From Paenibacillus polymyxa (GTDB lineage: Bacteria > Bacillota > Bacilli > Paenibacillales > Paenibacillaceae), in NCBI RefSeq assembly GCF_001719045.1, contig NZ_CP015423.1, positions 310,001 through 374,000 on the forward strand: a DNA stretch of 64,000 bases, read 5' to 3'. Positions within the stretch are counted from its first letter, which is position 1; each line of letters begins with the position of its first letter. Below the pieces are notes generated by a model, which saw only the letters and a program-made list of their open reading frames with translations, did not search any database and was not told where the DNA came from. Positions 1 to 8,020 of the stretch are shown piece by piece. A program made the translations under genes and the position numbers.

Positions 1-116
1 AATCATCAAACAAAGTACAAGACGCTTGGATACCATAGATATCTTCTTAAGGCGACTCTGCCCGCTTTTCAACTCAGGGCGTTTGGGCCTAGTGTCTTTA
101 ATCCACTGCAAAACTT

Positions 117-674
117 TCACCGTTCTCTCTTGAAATCACCGTTGTGAAACCATTCTGCCCGGTGTTTCAGCGACATTTTAAAATAGGGGAACACGTGGGC
201 ATCTATCTGATGTAACACATCAGCCGCTGTACGGTTAGCCAATTCTGCCTCTTGCGTTGAGATATGCCCCCGTTGTAACGCCTCCTCCAATTCATCCTCA
301 TCCACTAGGAAGATTTCACCGTTTTTAAGCACCACAACATCCAAATACAAATCGTCAAACCATGGGACTCCTTGATCGGTCACACCCTGATTTCGGCAGG
401 TATCAATGTACCATTCAACGATTTGCTCTCGGTTGTCAAACATAGCAGTCACCACATAGTACTCACCTTTTGGATAATATTGTAGCCAGGAATATCCTTT
501 ATCGGCTATGCAAAACGTATGACCACCGTAACTTTTCCATAACGGCTCCTTGAGACTCAAAATTGTATACAGGGTCACATATCCTGTAAACGCGTCACTT
601 TCTACATACCGGCAAGCAAACTTGCGATTGGTGATTCTGCGCCAGTTGGCCCGGTCTCCGAATTTGCGCTTCAT
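117..674 (-). CDS. DUF402 domain protein
   Basis: Resembles the DUF402 family (FomD/Ntdp-like), some members of which are nucleoside tri- and diphosphatases; the substrate here cannot be read from sequence. The 185-residue protein has the typical aromatic, acidic core (PWFDDLYLDVVVL, followed by IFLVDEDELEEAL). The longer frame opens at 731, but I chose the ATG at 674 because a GGAGAGGAA ribosome-binding site lies just upstream and the family normally starts at MKRKF-type sequence. It sits downstream of the class A PBP gene, separated by that gene's terminator, so it is probably its own transcription unit. Family assignment is fairly sure, activity is not. Confidence 0.8.
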   Translation of the reverse strand: MKRKFGDRANWRRITNRKFACRYVESDAFTGYVTLYTILSLKEPLWKSYGGHTFCIADKGYSWLQYYPKGEYYVVTAMFDNREQIVEWYIDTCRNQGVTDQGVPWFDDLYLDVVVLKNGEIFLVDEDELEEALQRGHISTQEAELANRTAADVLHQIDAHVFPYFKMSLKHRAEWFHNGDFKRER

Positions 675-756
675 AAATGATGTTCCTCTCCAACATTGGT
701 AAAACCAGCTTACCATATTTAAACTGTACACTCAAAAAGAACCCCTTTACTAAAGC

Positions 757-801
757 AAAAAAAGGTATTCTCAGACCGTGAAACGGTCCGAAAATACCTT
801 T
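757..801 (-). terminator. Rho-independent terminator of the PBP gene
   Basis: The arms AAGGTATT and AATACCTT, extended by AGACCG/CGGTC, form a long stem with a GAAA-type loop. On the minus strand it is followed by a U-rich tract (the A-run at 757-763). It lies 39 bases after the PBP stop codon. Confidence 0.8.
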
Positions 802-839
802 GATTTGAAGCAAATTCAACTTACATAAAGCAATACTTG

Positions 840-3500
840 CTAATCCCGATTGTGACGTCCACGATTGGAGTTCGAATGACCGTTAGAATTGCCTTCTTGA
901 GTTCCATCCGTTGTGACTTCAGTCGTAGATGCATCCGTATTTTCTGGATTTACCATAGTATCTTCATCAGAAATACCTGCATCCGGTGTAGTAGTCTGAC
1001 CATTTCCCTGATTTGTATCGTTTCCATTGCCGGAATTGCTATTATTGTTACCTGTGCCTCCAGCACCATTCCCACTAGTATCTCCAGGAGATGCCGGAAC
1101 CTGACCTGAGCCATTATTGTTGTCGATACCGCCAGGAGCTGTATTTCCCTGATCTGTACCGTTTTGTCCGTCTGTAGCCCCGCCATTATCCGGTAAGGTT
1201 CCATTCTCGTTTGGATCAGTCCCTTGTTGTGGATCAACCGGAGTAGTCTCTGCCGGAATTTCCACACGGATCGTATTAGAAGCCTCGGATTCTTTACCAT
1301 CCGCTCCATAAGCCACTACATAATATTCATACGTGTTTCCAGCTATAGGAGACGTATCTTCACCACTCGTGCCCTTCATGGCCTCCATGATTGTTGCAAA
1401 GCCTGCATCAGAAGTCCCTTTGCGATACACACGGTATTGTACATTATCCCCCGTCGCCGCAGTCCAGGACAACGATACAATTTGGGTGTCCTGACTATAA
1501 GACCCGCTCAGCCCGCTTGGAGCGGTAGCCTGAACCGGCTCTTCTGGCTTCTGCTCAACTGGTGGTTCATATCCCTTCGGCTCGCTGAATTGCGTAACCG
1601 GATGCCCCTTGAGAGCTTCACCCATGACCCTTCCGAAAAAGGCTGCCGACTGCCCACTGTAGTTTCTGAGCATATGTTTGCTGTCCGGCTTATCATAACC
1701 CATCCATACTGCTCCGGTATATTCTGGCGTATAGCCGACAAACCAGATGTCCCGGTTACCACTGTTACCGCTAATTCCACTTTGGGTCGTACCCGTTTTA
1801 CCAGCTACAGGCCAGTCAATACGTGCTTTGCGACCTGTGCCGCTATTGACTACATTTTGCATCATTTGTGTCATTTCATAAGCCGTTTTTTCACTCATTA
1901 CAGATTTAGATTCCTCTTCATGAGTATAAACTACCTGATCATCACTATTATTAATTTGTTTAATGGAATAAGCCTTTTGGAATTGTCCTTTATTGGCAAA
2001 AGCGCTGTAGGCCTGCGCCATTTCAAGGGTATTCGTTCCTTTGCTTAATCCACCCAATGCGATAGCAAGTGAGTGATCATTTTTGTCCATCGGAATGCCT
2101 ACGCTCTCGGCAAATTGAACCCCTTTTTCCACACCGATTTGGTTCAGCAACCATACAGGCGGAATATTTTCAGACTTCGTAATGGCATCGAGCATGCTGA
2201 TGGTCGACGAGTAACCATGCAAGTTTTTCGGACTGTATCCGTTAAAACTCTGGCGTTCGTTACTCAAAGGGGTATCCATCGTAAATTTACCGGATTCAAG
2301 AGCTGGCGCATAGGCTACAATCGGCTTGAAAGCCGATCCTGGCTGTCTGCGGCTCTGTGTCGCACGATTGAAGGTTCCCTTTTTATAATCTCGTCCGGGT
2401 GCCATCGCGGCAATTCCACCTGTTTGGTTGTTAATAATGACCATCGAGGCTTGAACAGGCTGATCGTCAGGACTTTTTTCGAACATGTCATCATCTGCCA
2501 TCGCCTGATCCAGCGCATTTTGGGCCTGGGCATCCATTGTCGTATGAATCTTATAACCACCAATAATCAAATCATTGCCGCTAACTCCTGGCAGTGCATC
2601 CTCTGCCTCATCCATGACGTATTCCATAAAATTTTGATACTTTTGAACTTTTTCTGGTTGTTTGTAATTGTAATTTACAGCCTTGGCCTCTTCCATCTCT
2701 TGCTTTCCAATCATCCCTTGCTCAAACATCAGCTGGAGAACCACCGCACGTCGTGCCTTCGAGTTCTCCGGGTTACTGATCGGATTATACTTGGATGGCC
2801 CTTTCGGAATAGCTGCCAGTGTAGCAACCTGCCACAATTTTAATTTGTTTAAGTCTGATACACCAAAATAGCCTTCCGACGCTGCCTTAATTCCAGAATA
2901 CGAGCGTCCAAACCAAATCCGGTTCAGATATAGTGTAATGATGTCTTCTTTAGTCAAATTCCGCTCCAGCGCCATTGCGATGGATACCTCGGTCGCTTTA
3001 CGGAAAAAGGTTTTGTCACGTGTCAAAAACAAGTTTTTGGCTAGCTGCTGAGTTAGTGTGCTGCCGCCCTCCACTGCCGAACGAGCCACGATATCCTTTA
3101 CGGCCGCCCGACCGATAGACCAAATATCAACACCTTGATGCTCATAAAACCGTTTATCCTCTGTCGCCACAAAAGCTTTTTTCAGTAGGTCTGGTATTTC
3201 TTCACTTTTAACAGGATCGCTTTTTTGCACAGACAACTCACCCATGAGCACACCGTTGCGGTCATAAACCTTCGATGTCTCGTTCACTGTAATTTTGTCT
3301 TTGTTGGCTTTGTAAATTTTTTCGCCATTAACCATGACAAATAAATATCCACCAAGTGCACAGAATATGGCTAAGGCCGCTGTAATAAATAGCGTCCACC
3401 CCACTCGCTTACCTGTTATTTTCTTTTTCTTGCCCTTCGGCTTCTCTTTAGATGTGTTTCTATTGCGATTGCCGGATCTGGACAATGAATCGTTTGGCAT
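840..3500 (-). CDS. Class A penicillin-binding protein (PBP1A type)
   Basis: Bifunctional peptidoglycan glycosyltransferase and transpeptidase acting outside the membrane. A Lys/Arg-rich cytoplasmic tail and one membrane segment (about residues 33-57) precede a GT51 domain with EDKRFYEHQG and GGSTLTQQLAKN. The transpeptidase domain follows with SAFK (near 391), SEN and KTGTT (near 566). A fibronectin type III domain (about 657-748) and a low-complexity Asn/Gly/Thr tail (about 749-886) end the protein. At 886 residues with an FN3 domain and an N/G-rich tail it looks like B. subtilis PonA, but the ponA neighbours (recU) are absent here, so I give no symbol. A GGGAG site lies 8 bases before the ATG. 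All catalytic motifs look intact. Confidence 0.95.
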   Translation of the reverse strand: MPNDSLSRSGNRNRNTSKEKPKGKKKKITGKRVGWTLFITAALAIFCALGGYLFVMVNGEKIYKANKDKITVNETSKVYDRNGVLMGELSVQKSDPVKSEEIPDLLKKAFVATEDKRFYEHQGVDIWSIGRAAVKDIVARSAVEGGSTLTQQLAKNLFLTRDKTFFRKATEVSIAMALERNLTKEDIITLYLNRIWFGRSYSGIKAASEGYFGVSDLNKLKLWQVATLAAIPKGPSKYNPISNPENSKARRAVVLQLMFEQGMIGKQEMEEAKAVNYNYKQPEKVQKYQNFMEYVMDEAEDALPGVSGNDLIIGGYKIHTTMDAQAQNALDQAMADDDMFEKSPDDQPVQASMVIINNQTGGIAAMAPGRDYKKGTFNRATQSRRQPGSAFKPIVAYAPALESGKFTMDTPLSNERQSFNGYSPKNLHGYSSTISMLDAITKSENIPPVWLLNQIGVEKGVQFAESVGIPMDKNDHSLAIALGGLSKGTNTLEMAQAYSAFANKGQFQKAYSIKQINNSDDQVVYTHEEESKSVMSEKTAYEMTQMMQNVVNSGTGRKARIDWPVAGKTGTTQSGISGNSGNRDIWFVGYTPEYTGAVWMGYDKPDSKHMLRNYSGQSAAFFGRVMGEALKGHPVTQFSEPKGYEPPVEQKPEEPVQATAPSGLSGSYSQDTQIVSLSWTAATGDNVQYRVYRKGTSDAGFATIMEAMKGTSGEDTSPIAGNTYEYYVVAYGADGKESEASNTIRVEIPAETTPVDPQQGTDPNENGTLPDNGGATDGQNGTDQGNTAPGGIDNNNGSGQVPASPGDTSGNGAGGTGNNNSNSGNGNDTNQGNGQTTTPDAGISDEDTMVNPENTDASTTEVTTDGTQEGNSNGHSNSNRGRHNRD

Positions 3501-3584
3501 TCCCCTGACTCCCTTTCGCGAATAATCATATGATACCTAACATAAGCCTAAAGCTTGCTGTTGGCAGCATGAAAGTAAACGGAA

Positions 3585-3610
3585 TGAAAAGAACAACCCT
3601 GATCAGGTTG
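3585..3610 (-). terminator. Possible terminator after hfq
   Basis: A near-palindrome (CAACC-TGATCA-GGTTG with one extra C) is followed on the minus strand by TTCTTTTC. It is the only hairpin between hfq and the PBP gene. The short U-tract makes this a weak call. Confidence 0.35.
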
Positions 3611-3690
3611 CTCCCGGTCACATTCCTATACAGTTAGACGAGACGGACGCCTGAAAAGTTTCATGAACCCGGGCGACCGTCAAGCCGTAA

Positions 3691-3936
3691 TCAGTTATCG
3701 CTAGCGTTATCCTGTTGCTGTACAAGCGATACATTGCGTTGCGGTGTAAAGGTGGAGATGGCATGCTTGTAAATCAGCTGTTGCTTTCCATCCGAGTCGA
3801 TAACAATCGTAAAATTGTCAAATGCTTTAATCGTCCCTCGCACTTGAAATCCATTGATGAGGTATACCGTTACAGGTATAGAATCCTTGCGCAATTGATT
3901 CAGAAACGTATCTTGGATATTAATGGACTTGTTCAT
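3691..3936 (-). CDS. hfq: RNA chaperone Hfq
   Basis: Sm-like hexameric RNA chaperone that helps small RNAs pair with mRNAs. The 81-residue product has the Sm1 segment ([14 protein letters not shown], then [15 protein letters not shown]) and the Sm2 signature YKHAISTF, followed by a short disordered tail. The frame opens earlier, at 3960, but a GGGGG ribosome-binding site lies just before the ATG at 3936 and the family begins with MNKSINIQ. It follows miaA closely, an order shared with many bacteria, and is probably co-transcribed with it. Confidence 0.95.
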   Translation of the reverse strand: MNKSINIQDTFLNQLRKDSIPVTVYLINGFQVRGTIKAFDNFTIVIDSDGKQQLIYKHAISTFTPQRNVSLVQQQDNASDN

Positions 3937-3956
3937 TTTAGCCGTACCCCCAATAA

Positions 3957-4937
3957 TCATTTGGATTGTTTTGAAGTATATTCAAGGTCTGTCCGGAACT
4001 TTCCTGCTATAATTTCGTGTATTCGGGCTGCATGAGCAGAAAAATTTCCGAAATCAGTGACATCTACCCACTGGATATCCTTCATATGGCGAAACCACGA
4101 GAGCTGTCGCTTCGCAAAATGACGCGTATCCCGTTTTAGCCAAGTCACCGCCTCTTCCAAAGACACCTCTCCCCGCAGGTAGGAGGATATCTCTTTATAG
4201 CCTAGACCTTGCATGGAGATGGCATCGCTTCGCACTCCCCGTTCCATTAAGGAGGTTACCTCAGCAACAAGCCCTTGATCGAGCATCCCGTCAATTCGGT
4301 CTTCAATACGTTTATATAGCATTTGCCTATCCATTGTCAAACCTACGATGCAGAGTTGGTAGGGAGATTCCTTTTTTTGACTGGCAAGTTGAGAGCTAAG
4401 TGTCGTTCCGCTAACATGGTAAATTTCCAGTGCCCGAACGACACGACGACGATCATTAGGATGCAGACGAAGTGCACTTTCGGGATCAACCGCCTGTAGT
4501 CGCGCATGAAGCGCGTCAGCTCCAAACTGTTCGGCATAGTCAAGCTGTTCCTGACGAAAAGCTTCGTCAGCCCCCACCTCGGAAAACTGGTATTCATAGC
4601 AGACTGATTCTACATATAAACCTGTTCCGCCTACGATAAACGGTAGCTTTCCTCTAGATTGAATATCAGGTATGAGACGACGACAGTCTTCCTGAAATTG
4701 GGCTACTGAATATGGGTATTCAGGCTCATGAATATCAATTAAATGGTGCTTGATTCCTTCCATTTCCTGTTCGGAAATTTTGGCAGTTCCAACGTCCATA
4801 TGACGGTATACCTGCATGGAATCCCCGGAAATAATTTCCGCGTCAAATTGTCGAGCCATCTCGATGCTTAGTTTCGTCTTGCCAACCGCAGTCGGGCCAA
4901 CAAGAACAAGTAGTTTAGGCTTAGGTGCCACTGTCAA
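3957..4937 (-). CDS. miaA: tRNA dimethylallyltransferase MiaA
   Basis: Transfers a dimethylallyl group to N6 of A37 in tRNAs that read UNN codons, the first step of ms2i6A formation. The P-loop GPTAVGKTK lies near residue 15, followed by [16 protein letters not shown] and HHLIDI, all typical of the family, as is a length near 326 residues. The start is a non-ATG codon. TTG at 4937 sits 9 bases after GGAG; TTG at 4943 and GTG at 4931 are in frame but badly spaced. The gene overlaps the end of the upstream methyltransferase by about 17 bases, which implies translational coupling, and runs straight into hfq. Confidence 0.95.
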   Translation of the reverse strand: MTVAPKPKLLVLVGPTAVGKTKLSIEMARQFDAEIISGDSMQVYRHMDVGTAKISEQEMEGIKHHLIDIHEPEYPYSVAQFQEDCRRLIPDIQSRGKLPFIVGGTGLYVESVCYEYQFSEVGADEAFRQEQLDYAEQFGADALHARLQAVDPESALRLHPNDRRRVVRALEIYHVSGTTLSSQLASQKKESPYQLCIVGLTMDRQMLYKRIEDRIDGMLDQGLVAEVTSLMERGVRSDAISMQGLGYKEISSYLRGEVSLEEAVTWLKRDTRHFAKRQLSWFRHMKDIQWVDVTDFGNFSAHAARIHEIIAGKFRTDLEYTSKQSK

Positions 4938-5769
4938 TATCAATCACTCCGTACACTGTTTTCGTTGTGCCCCGCTGCTCTACACGGAAGCCGAGGCGGG
5001 CAAATTCCCCGCTACCCCGTTTTTCTTTTAATACAATTGTTTTTCGTGCAATCCGTTTCGCATGAACAATACTTTCCTCATTCAACGCCTCTGGATTAGC
5101 CAACCCTCTCAATGGACCGATTGCGCTGGAATCGAGCAACGGATCACGAAACATAGGGTCAAAATAAATAATATCTATACTGCGATCCGGCAAACTGCGC
5201 AAATAGTCCAAATGATGACCAAAACGAACGTCAATGTTGGAAAAAGCCTGATCTACTTCAGCGTTGCCGGAACGGTAATGCCTCATTCCATCCTTGATTA
5301 AAGCATAGACGGGGAAAGAACTCTCCACAGCCGTGACTTGTCCAGAGCTTCCCGTTCCAATTGAAAATAGAAGAGAATCCGTACCAAGTCCTGCGGTGCA
5401 ATCCAGTACAGTATCACCCGGGACGAGCCGGGCAGCCGTCAACATCGGGTCAGGTTCACCCTTTAATACCCGTTTGGCGCGAATGAAGCCCATACTCGGA
5501 TGAAAAACCATCGGTGATTGTTCTGGGCTGATCAGTCTCACTCCGCCCTGCACCAGAACCAATGCTTGGCGGACTCTGTGAACCGCGATTAGCTTAGCTA
5601 CCGATATGCCACGACGAGGGGCATACAACACCCCTAACTCGGCTGCAAGCAGCTTCGCTCGCTCCACAACCTCAGCCGAGGGGGAATCTCCTGTCGTGAC
5701 CAGTAATTCGACTTTCTTCTCCCGTAGCCTCGACCGCTCTTCTTCATGGTTTTCCCGATCCTGCAACAT
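4921..5769 (-). CDS. RsmJ-like class I SAM methyltransferase
   Basis: Probable S-adenosylmethionine-dependent RNA methyltransferase of the PF04445 type. RsmJ of Proteobacteria methylates G1516 of 16S rRNA, but the target here is not established. The SAM loop LDCTAGLGTDSLLF, the acidic TAVESSFPVY that follows it, and the catalytic-type motif IYFDPMFRDP match the RsmJ pattern (DATAGLG and YLDPMFP). There is an N-terminal extension of about 60 residues. A GGGAG site precedes the ATG by 7 bases. It lies between mutL (12 bases downstream of its stop) and miaA (overlapping), so it belongs to the mutSL-miaA-hfq run. Confidence 0.85.
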   Translation of the reverse strand: MLQDRENHEEERSRLREKKVELLVTTGDSPSAEVVERAKLLAAELGVLYAPRRGISVAKLIAVHRVRQALVLVQGGVRLISPEQSPMVFHPSMGFIRAKRVLKGEPDPMLTAARLVPGDTVLDCTAGLGTDSLLFSIGTGSSGQVTAVESSFPVYALIKDGMRHYRSGNAEVDQAFSNIDVRFGHHLDYLRSLPDRSIDIIYFDPMFRDPLLDSSAIGPLRGLANPEALNEESIVHAKRIARKTIVLKEKRGSGEFARLGFRVEQRGTTKTVYGVIDIDSGT

Positions 5770-5781
5770 ATATATACTCCC

Positions 5782-7956
5782 TTACATTACTCTTTTAAAC
5801 AGCTTCTCTAAATCATATGTGGAAAAGGAAACCACAATAGGTCGCCCATGAGGGCAAGTATATGGTTGTTTGCATGCTGCCAAACGCTCTAGCAGCACGC
5901 TAGCCTGTCGGTCAGTCAGCTTCTGGTTTGCCTTAATCGAAGCCCGGCAGGAGCACATGATTGAGGCTGCTTCCCGCAGCTTTGCAAGATCAATGGCTCT
6001 TTCCTCGAGCACCCATCCGGCCATTTCCTCAATAACATCCGCTTCTTCCCCTTGGGGAAGCCAGTACGGGTAAGAGCTGACACGGAAAGTTTGACCGCCA
6101 AAATGCTCCAAATACACCCCCGCCTGCTCAAACCAGTGCAGCCTTGTTTTCAACTTTTCTGTCTCGGAAGGCGTAAAATCCAGTGTAATTGGCAGTAGCA
6201 ATTCCTGCGATACTGACTCGGGATTACCGAATTTTTCATAATAAAATTCATAATTGACTCGTTCATGTGCGGCATGTTGATCAATTAAATACAAGCCCTG
6301 GTCGTTCTGTGCAATCAGATATGTCCCGTGGTGCTGACCGATTAAATTCAGTTCAGGAAAAGTGGGCAACTCTGGAACTTCTCCCGACACCGCTGCCAAT
6401 TGCTCTGCATTCAGACGTTGCTGGCGAGGCTTCTGATCCGCGAAATGACGGGAATCCGTAGCGTGTCCTTCAATCGGCGGCACAGAAGATGGGTAAGCAG
6501 CAGAAGCAGCCGTTTCCTTTATCCCTCCACTGTATAAAGAAGATGTGCCTATTGCAGCATTATCTCCTTCGGACGACTGTACAGTCGCTCCATCAGGGAG
6601 CGGCACGTCCCCTCTAACTTCACTCCCGTTGTTTTCTTCCACAAAATCTGCATCCAGTTCATCATCACTAATACTTTTACCTGAAAGGTTGTTTGCCCGT
6701 CCAATGGCTGAGAGGCTATCCCTGCTCGGACGTTGCTCACGCTCCTGGCTACCTCTATTATTCTCTTCGTTTCTGTTCAAGTAATTGGATTGGCCCGGTA
6801 CCTGGTTCTCCGGCGAGGTCACGGAAAGTGGCAGTGCTCCCCCCCGGTCTTTGCCGGAAGGAGCATCCCCTTCCGCACCATTTCCCTTCAAGAAGTGAAA
6901 CTGCTCCTGCACAAACGAGCCACTGTCCTTGCCACCGATCTCGCGCTTGACTGCCTTCGGAATCAGCACTTGCTGCCCTAAAACAGCTTTTACCGAATCC
7001 TCGACCAACTGAAACAGTTCAGCTTCTTTGCTGAACCTTACCTCCAGCTTGGCAGGATGAACGTTAACATCCACCAAAGAAGGATGCATTTCCAGTTGGA
7101 TCACAGCCAGCGGAAAACGATTGATCGGCAATAAGGTATGATACGCCTTGAGCAACGCCTGATTAAGCCCGTAGCTACGCACAAAACGTCCATTCACTAC
7201 CGTCGATATCGCATTCCGATTCGATCTGGTCCACTCTGGGCGGCTGATATAGCCGCTAATTCGGTAATCGAGGCTCTCTCCTTCCAGCAGCAGCATGGAC
7301 TTCGCCGCAGAAGTTCCATAAATAGCGGCAATCACCTGGAGCAAATCACCATTACCCAGCGTTTGCAACAATGTATTGCCATTATGCCGCAATGTGAAGG
7401 CAACCTCAGGGTGCGAAAGCGCCATTCGGTACAATACATCCGAAATGTGTCCCAGCTCGGTCTGGATTGTTTTCATATATTTCAGCCGTGCAGGTGTATT
7501 ATAGAACAGCTCCCGTACGGTAAAATCCGTCCCTTGCCTGCTAGCGGCATCCTCGTGAAGCACCAGCTTGCCGCCCTCAATCACCAATTTACGGGCACGC
7601 CCGTCATCTCCGGCTGCTGTAAGCAGCTCTACTTTCGATACAGCCGCTATACTTGGCAACGCCTCTCCCCGAAAGCCGAGACTTGTGATCTGAAACAGGT
7701 CGCGACCATGTCCAATTTTGCTTGTCGCGTGCCGATAGAATGCCGTCTCCACATCCTCAGGCTCAATGCCACTTCCATTATCCGTCACCCGGATACTTTG
7801 CAGACCGCCTTCTTCTACCCATACGTCCACCCGCGTACCGCCTGCATCAATCGCATTTTCCACCAGCTCCTTCACGACGGAGGCTGGACGTTCCACGACC
7901 TCACCGGCAGCAATCTGGTTCGCAATATGTTCATCCAGTACCCGAATTTTAGACAT
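5782..7956 (-). CDS. mutL: DNA mismatch repair protein MutL
   Basis: Mismatch-repair endonuclease acting after MutS. The N-terminal GHKL ATPase carries IAAGEVVERPASVVKEL, then DNGSGI and GFRGEAL. A long charged, low-complexity linker (roughly residues 340-535) follows. The C-terminal dimerisation and endonuclease domain has the metal-binding DQHAAHERVNYE (about 557-568), CSCRASIKANQ and CPHGRP near the end, so it is the nicking type found in bacteria without MutH. The start has AGGAGG upstream. It lies 64 bases after mutS, as in Bacillus. The linker is rather long, giving 724 residues. Confidence 0.97.
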   Translation of the reverse strand: MSKIRVLDEHIANQIAAGEVVERPASVVKELVENAIDAGGTRVDVWVEEGGLQSIRVTDNGSGIEPEDVETAFYRHATSKIGHGRDLFQITSLGFRGEALPSIAAVSKVELLTAAGDDGRARKLVIEGGKLVLHEDAASRQGTDFTVRELFYNTPARLKYMKTIQTELGHISDVLYRMALSHPEVAFTLRHNGNTLLQTLGNGDLLQVIAAIYGTSAAKSMLLLEGESLDYRISGYISRPEWTRSNRNAISTVVNGRFVRSYGLNQALLKAYHTLLPINRFPLAVIQLEMHPSLVDVNVHPAKLEVRFSKEAELFQLVEDSVKAVLGQQVLIPKAVKREIGGKDSGSFVQEQFHFLKGNGAEGDAPSGKDRGGALPLSVTSPENQVPGQSNYLNRNEENNRGSQEREQRPSRDSLSAIGRANNLSGKSISDDELDADFVEENNGSEVRGDVPLPDGATVQSSEGDNAAIGTSSLYSGGIKETAASAAYPSSVPPIEGHATDSRHFADQKPRQQRLNAEQLAAVSGEVPELPTFPELNLIGQHHGTYLIAQNDQGLYLIDQHAAHERVNYEFYYEKFGNPESVSQELLLPITLDFTPSETEKLKTRLHWFEQAGVYLEHFGGQTFRVSSYPYWLPQGEEADVIEEMAGWVLEERAIDLAKLREAASIMCSCRASIKANQKLTDRQASVLLERLAACKQPYTCPHGRPIVVSFSTYDLEKLFKRVM

Positions 7957-8020
7957 CCTTTTAACCTCCTCCTGACTTCAAAGTGTGATGAAAAATAGGA
8001 ATAAATGTCACTTATTTTAA

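Noticed and set aside
1224..2843. Two long plus-strand frames inside the PBP gene
   Set aside because: Antisense to the transpeptidase domain with its SAFK, SEN and KTGTT motifs; no independent evidence of coding.
7138..7998. Long plus-strand open frame of 286 codons opposite mutL
   Set aside because: It is antisense to the well-conserved GHKL domain of mutL, lacks a plausible ribosome-binding site and resembles no protein; a shadow of mutL codon bias.
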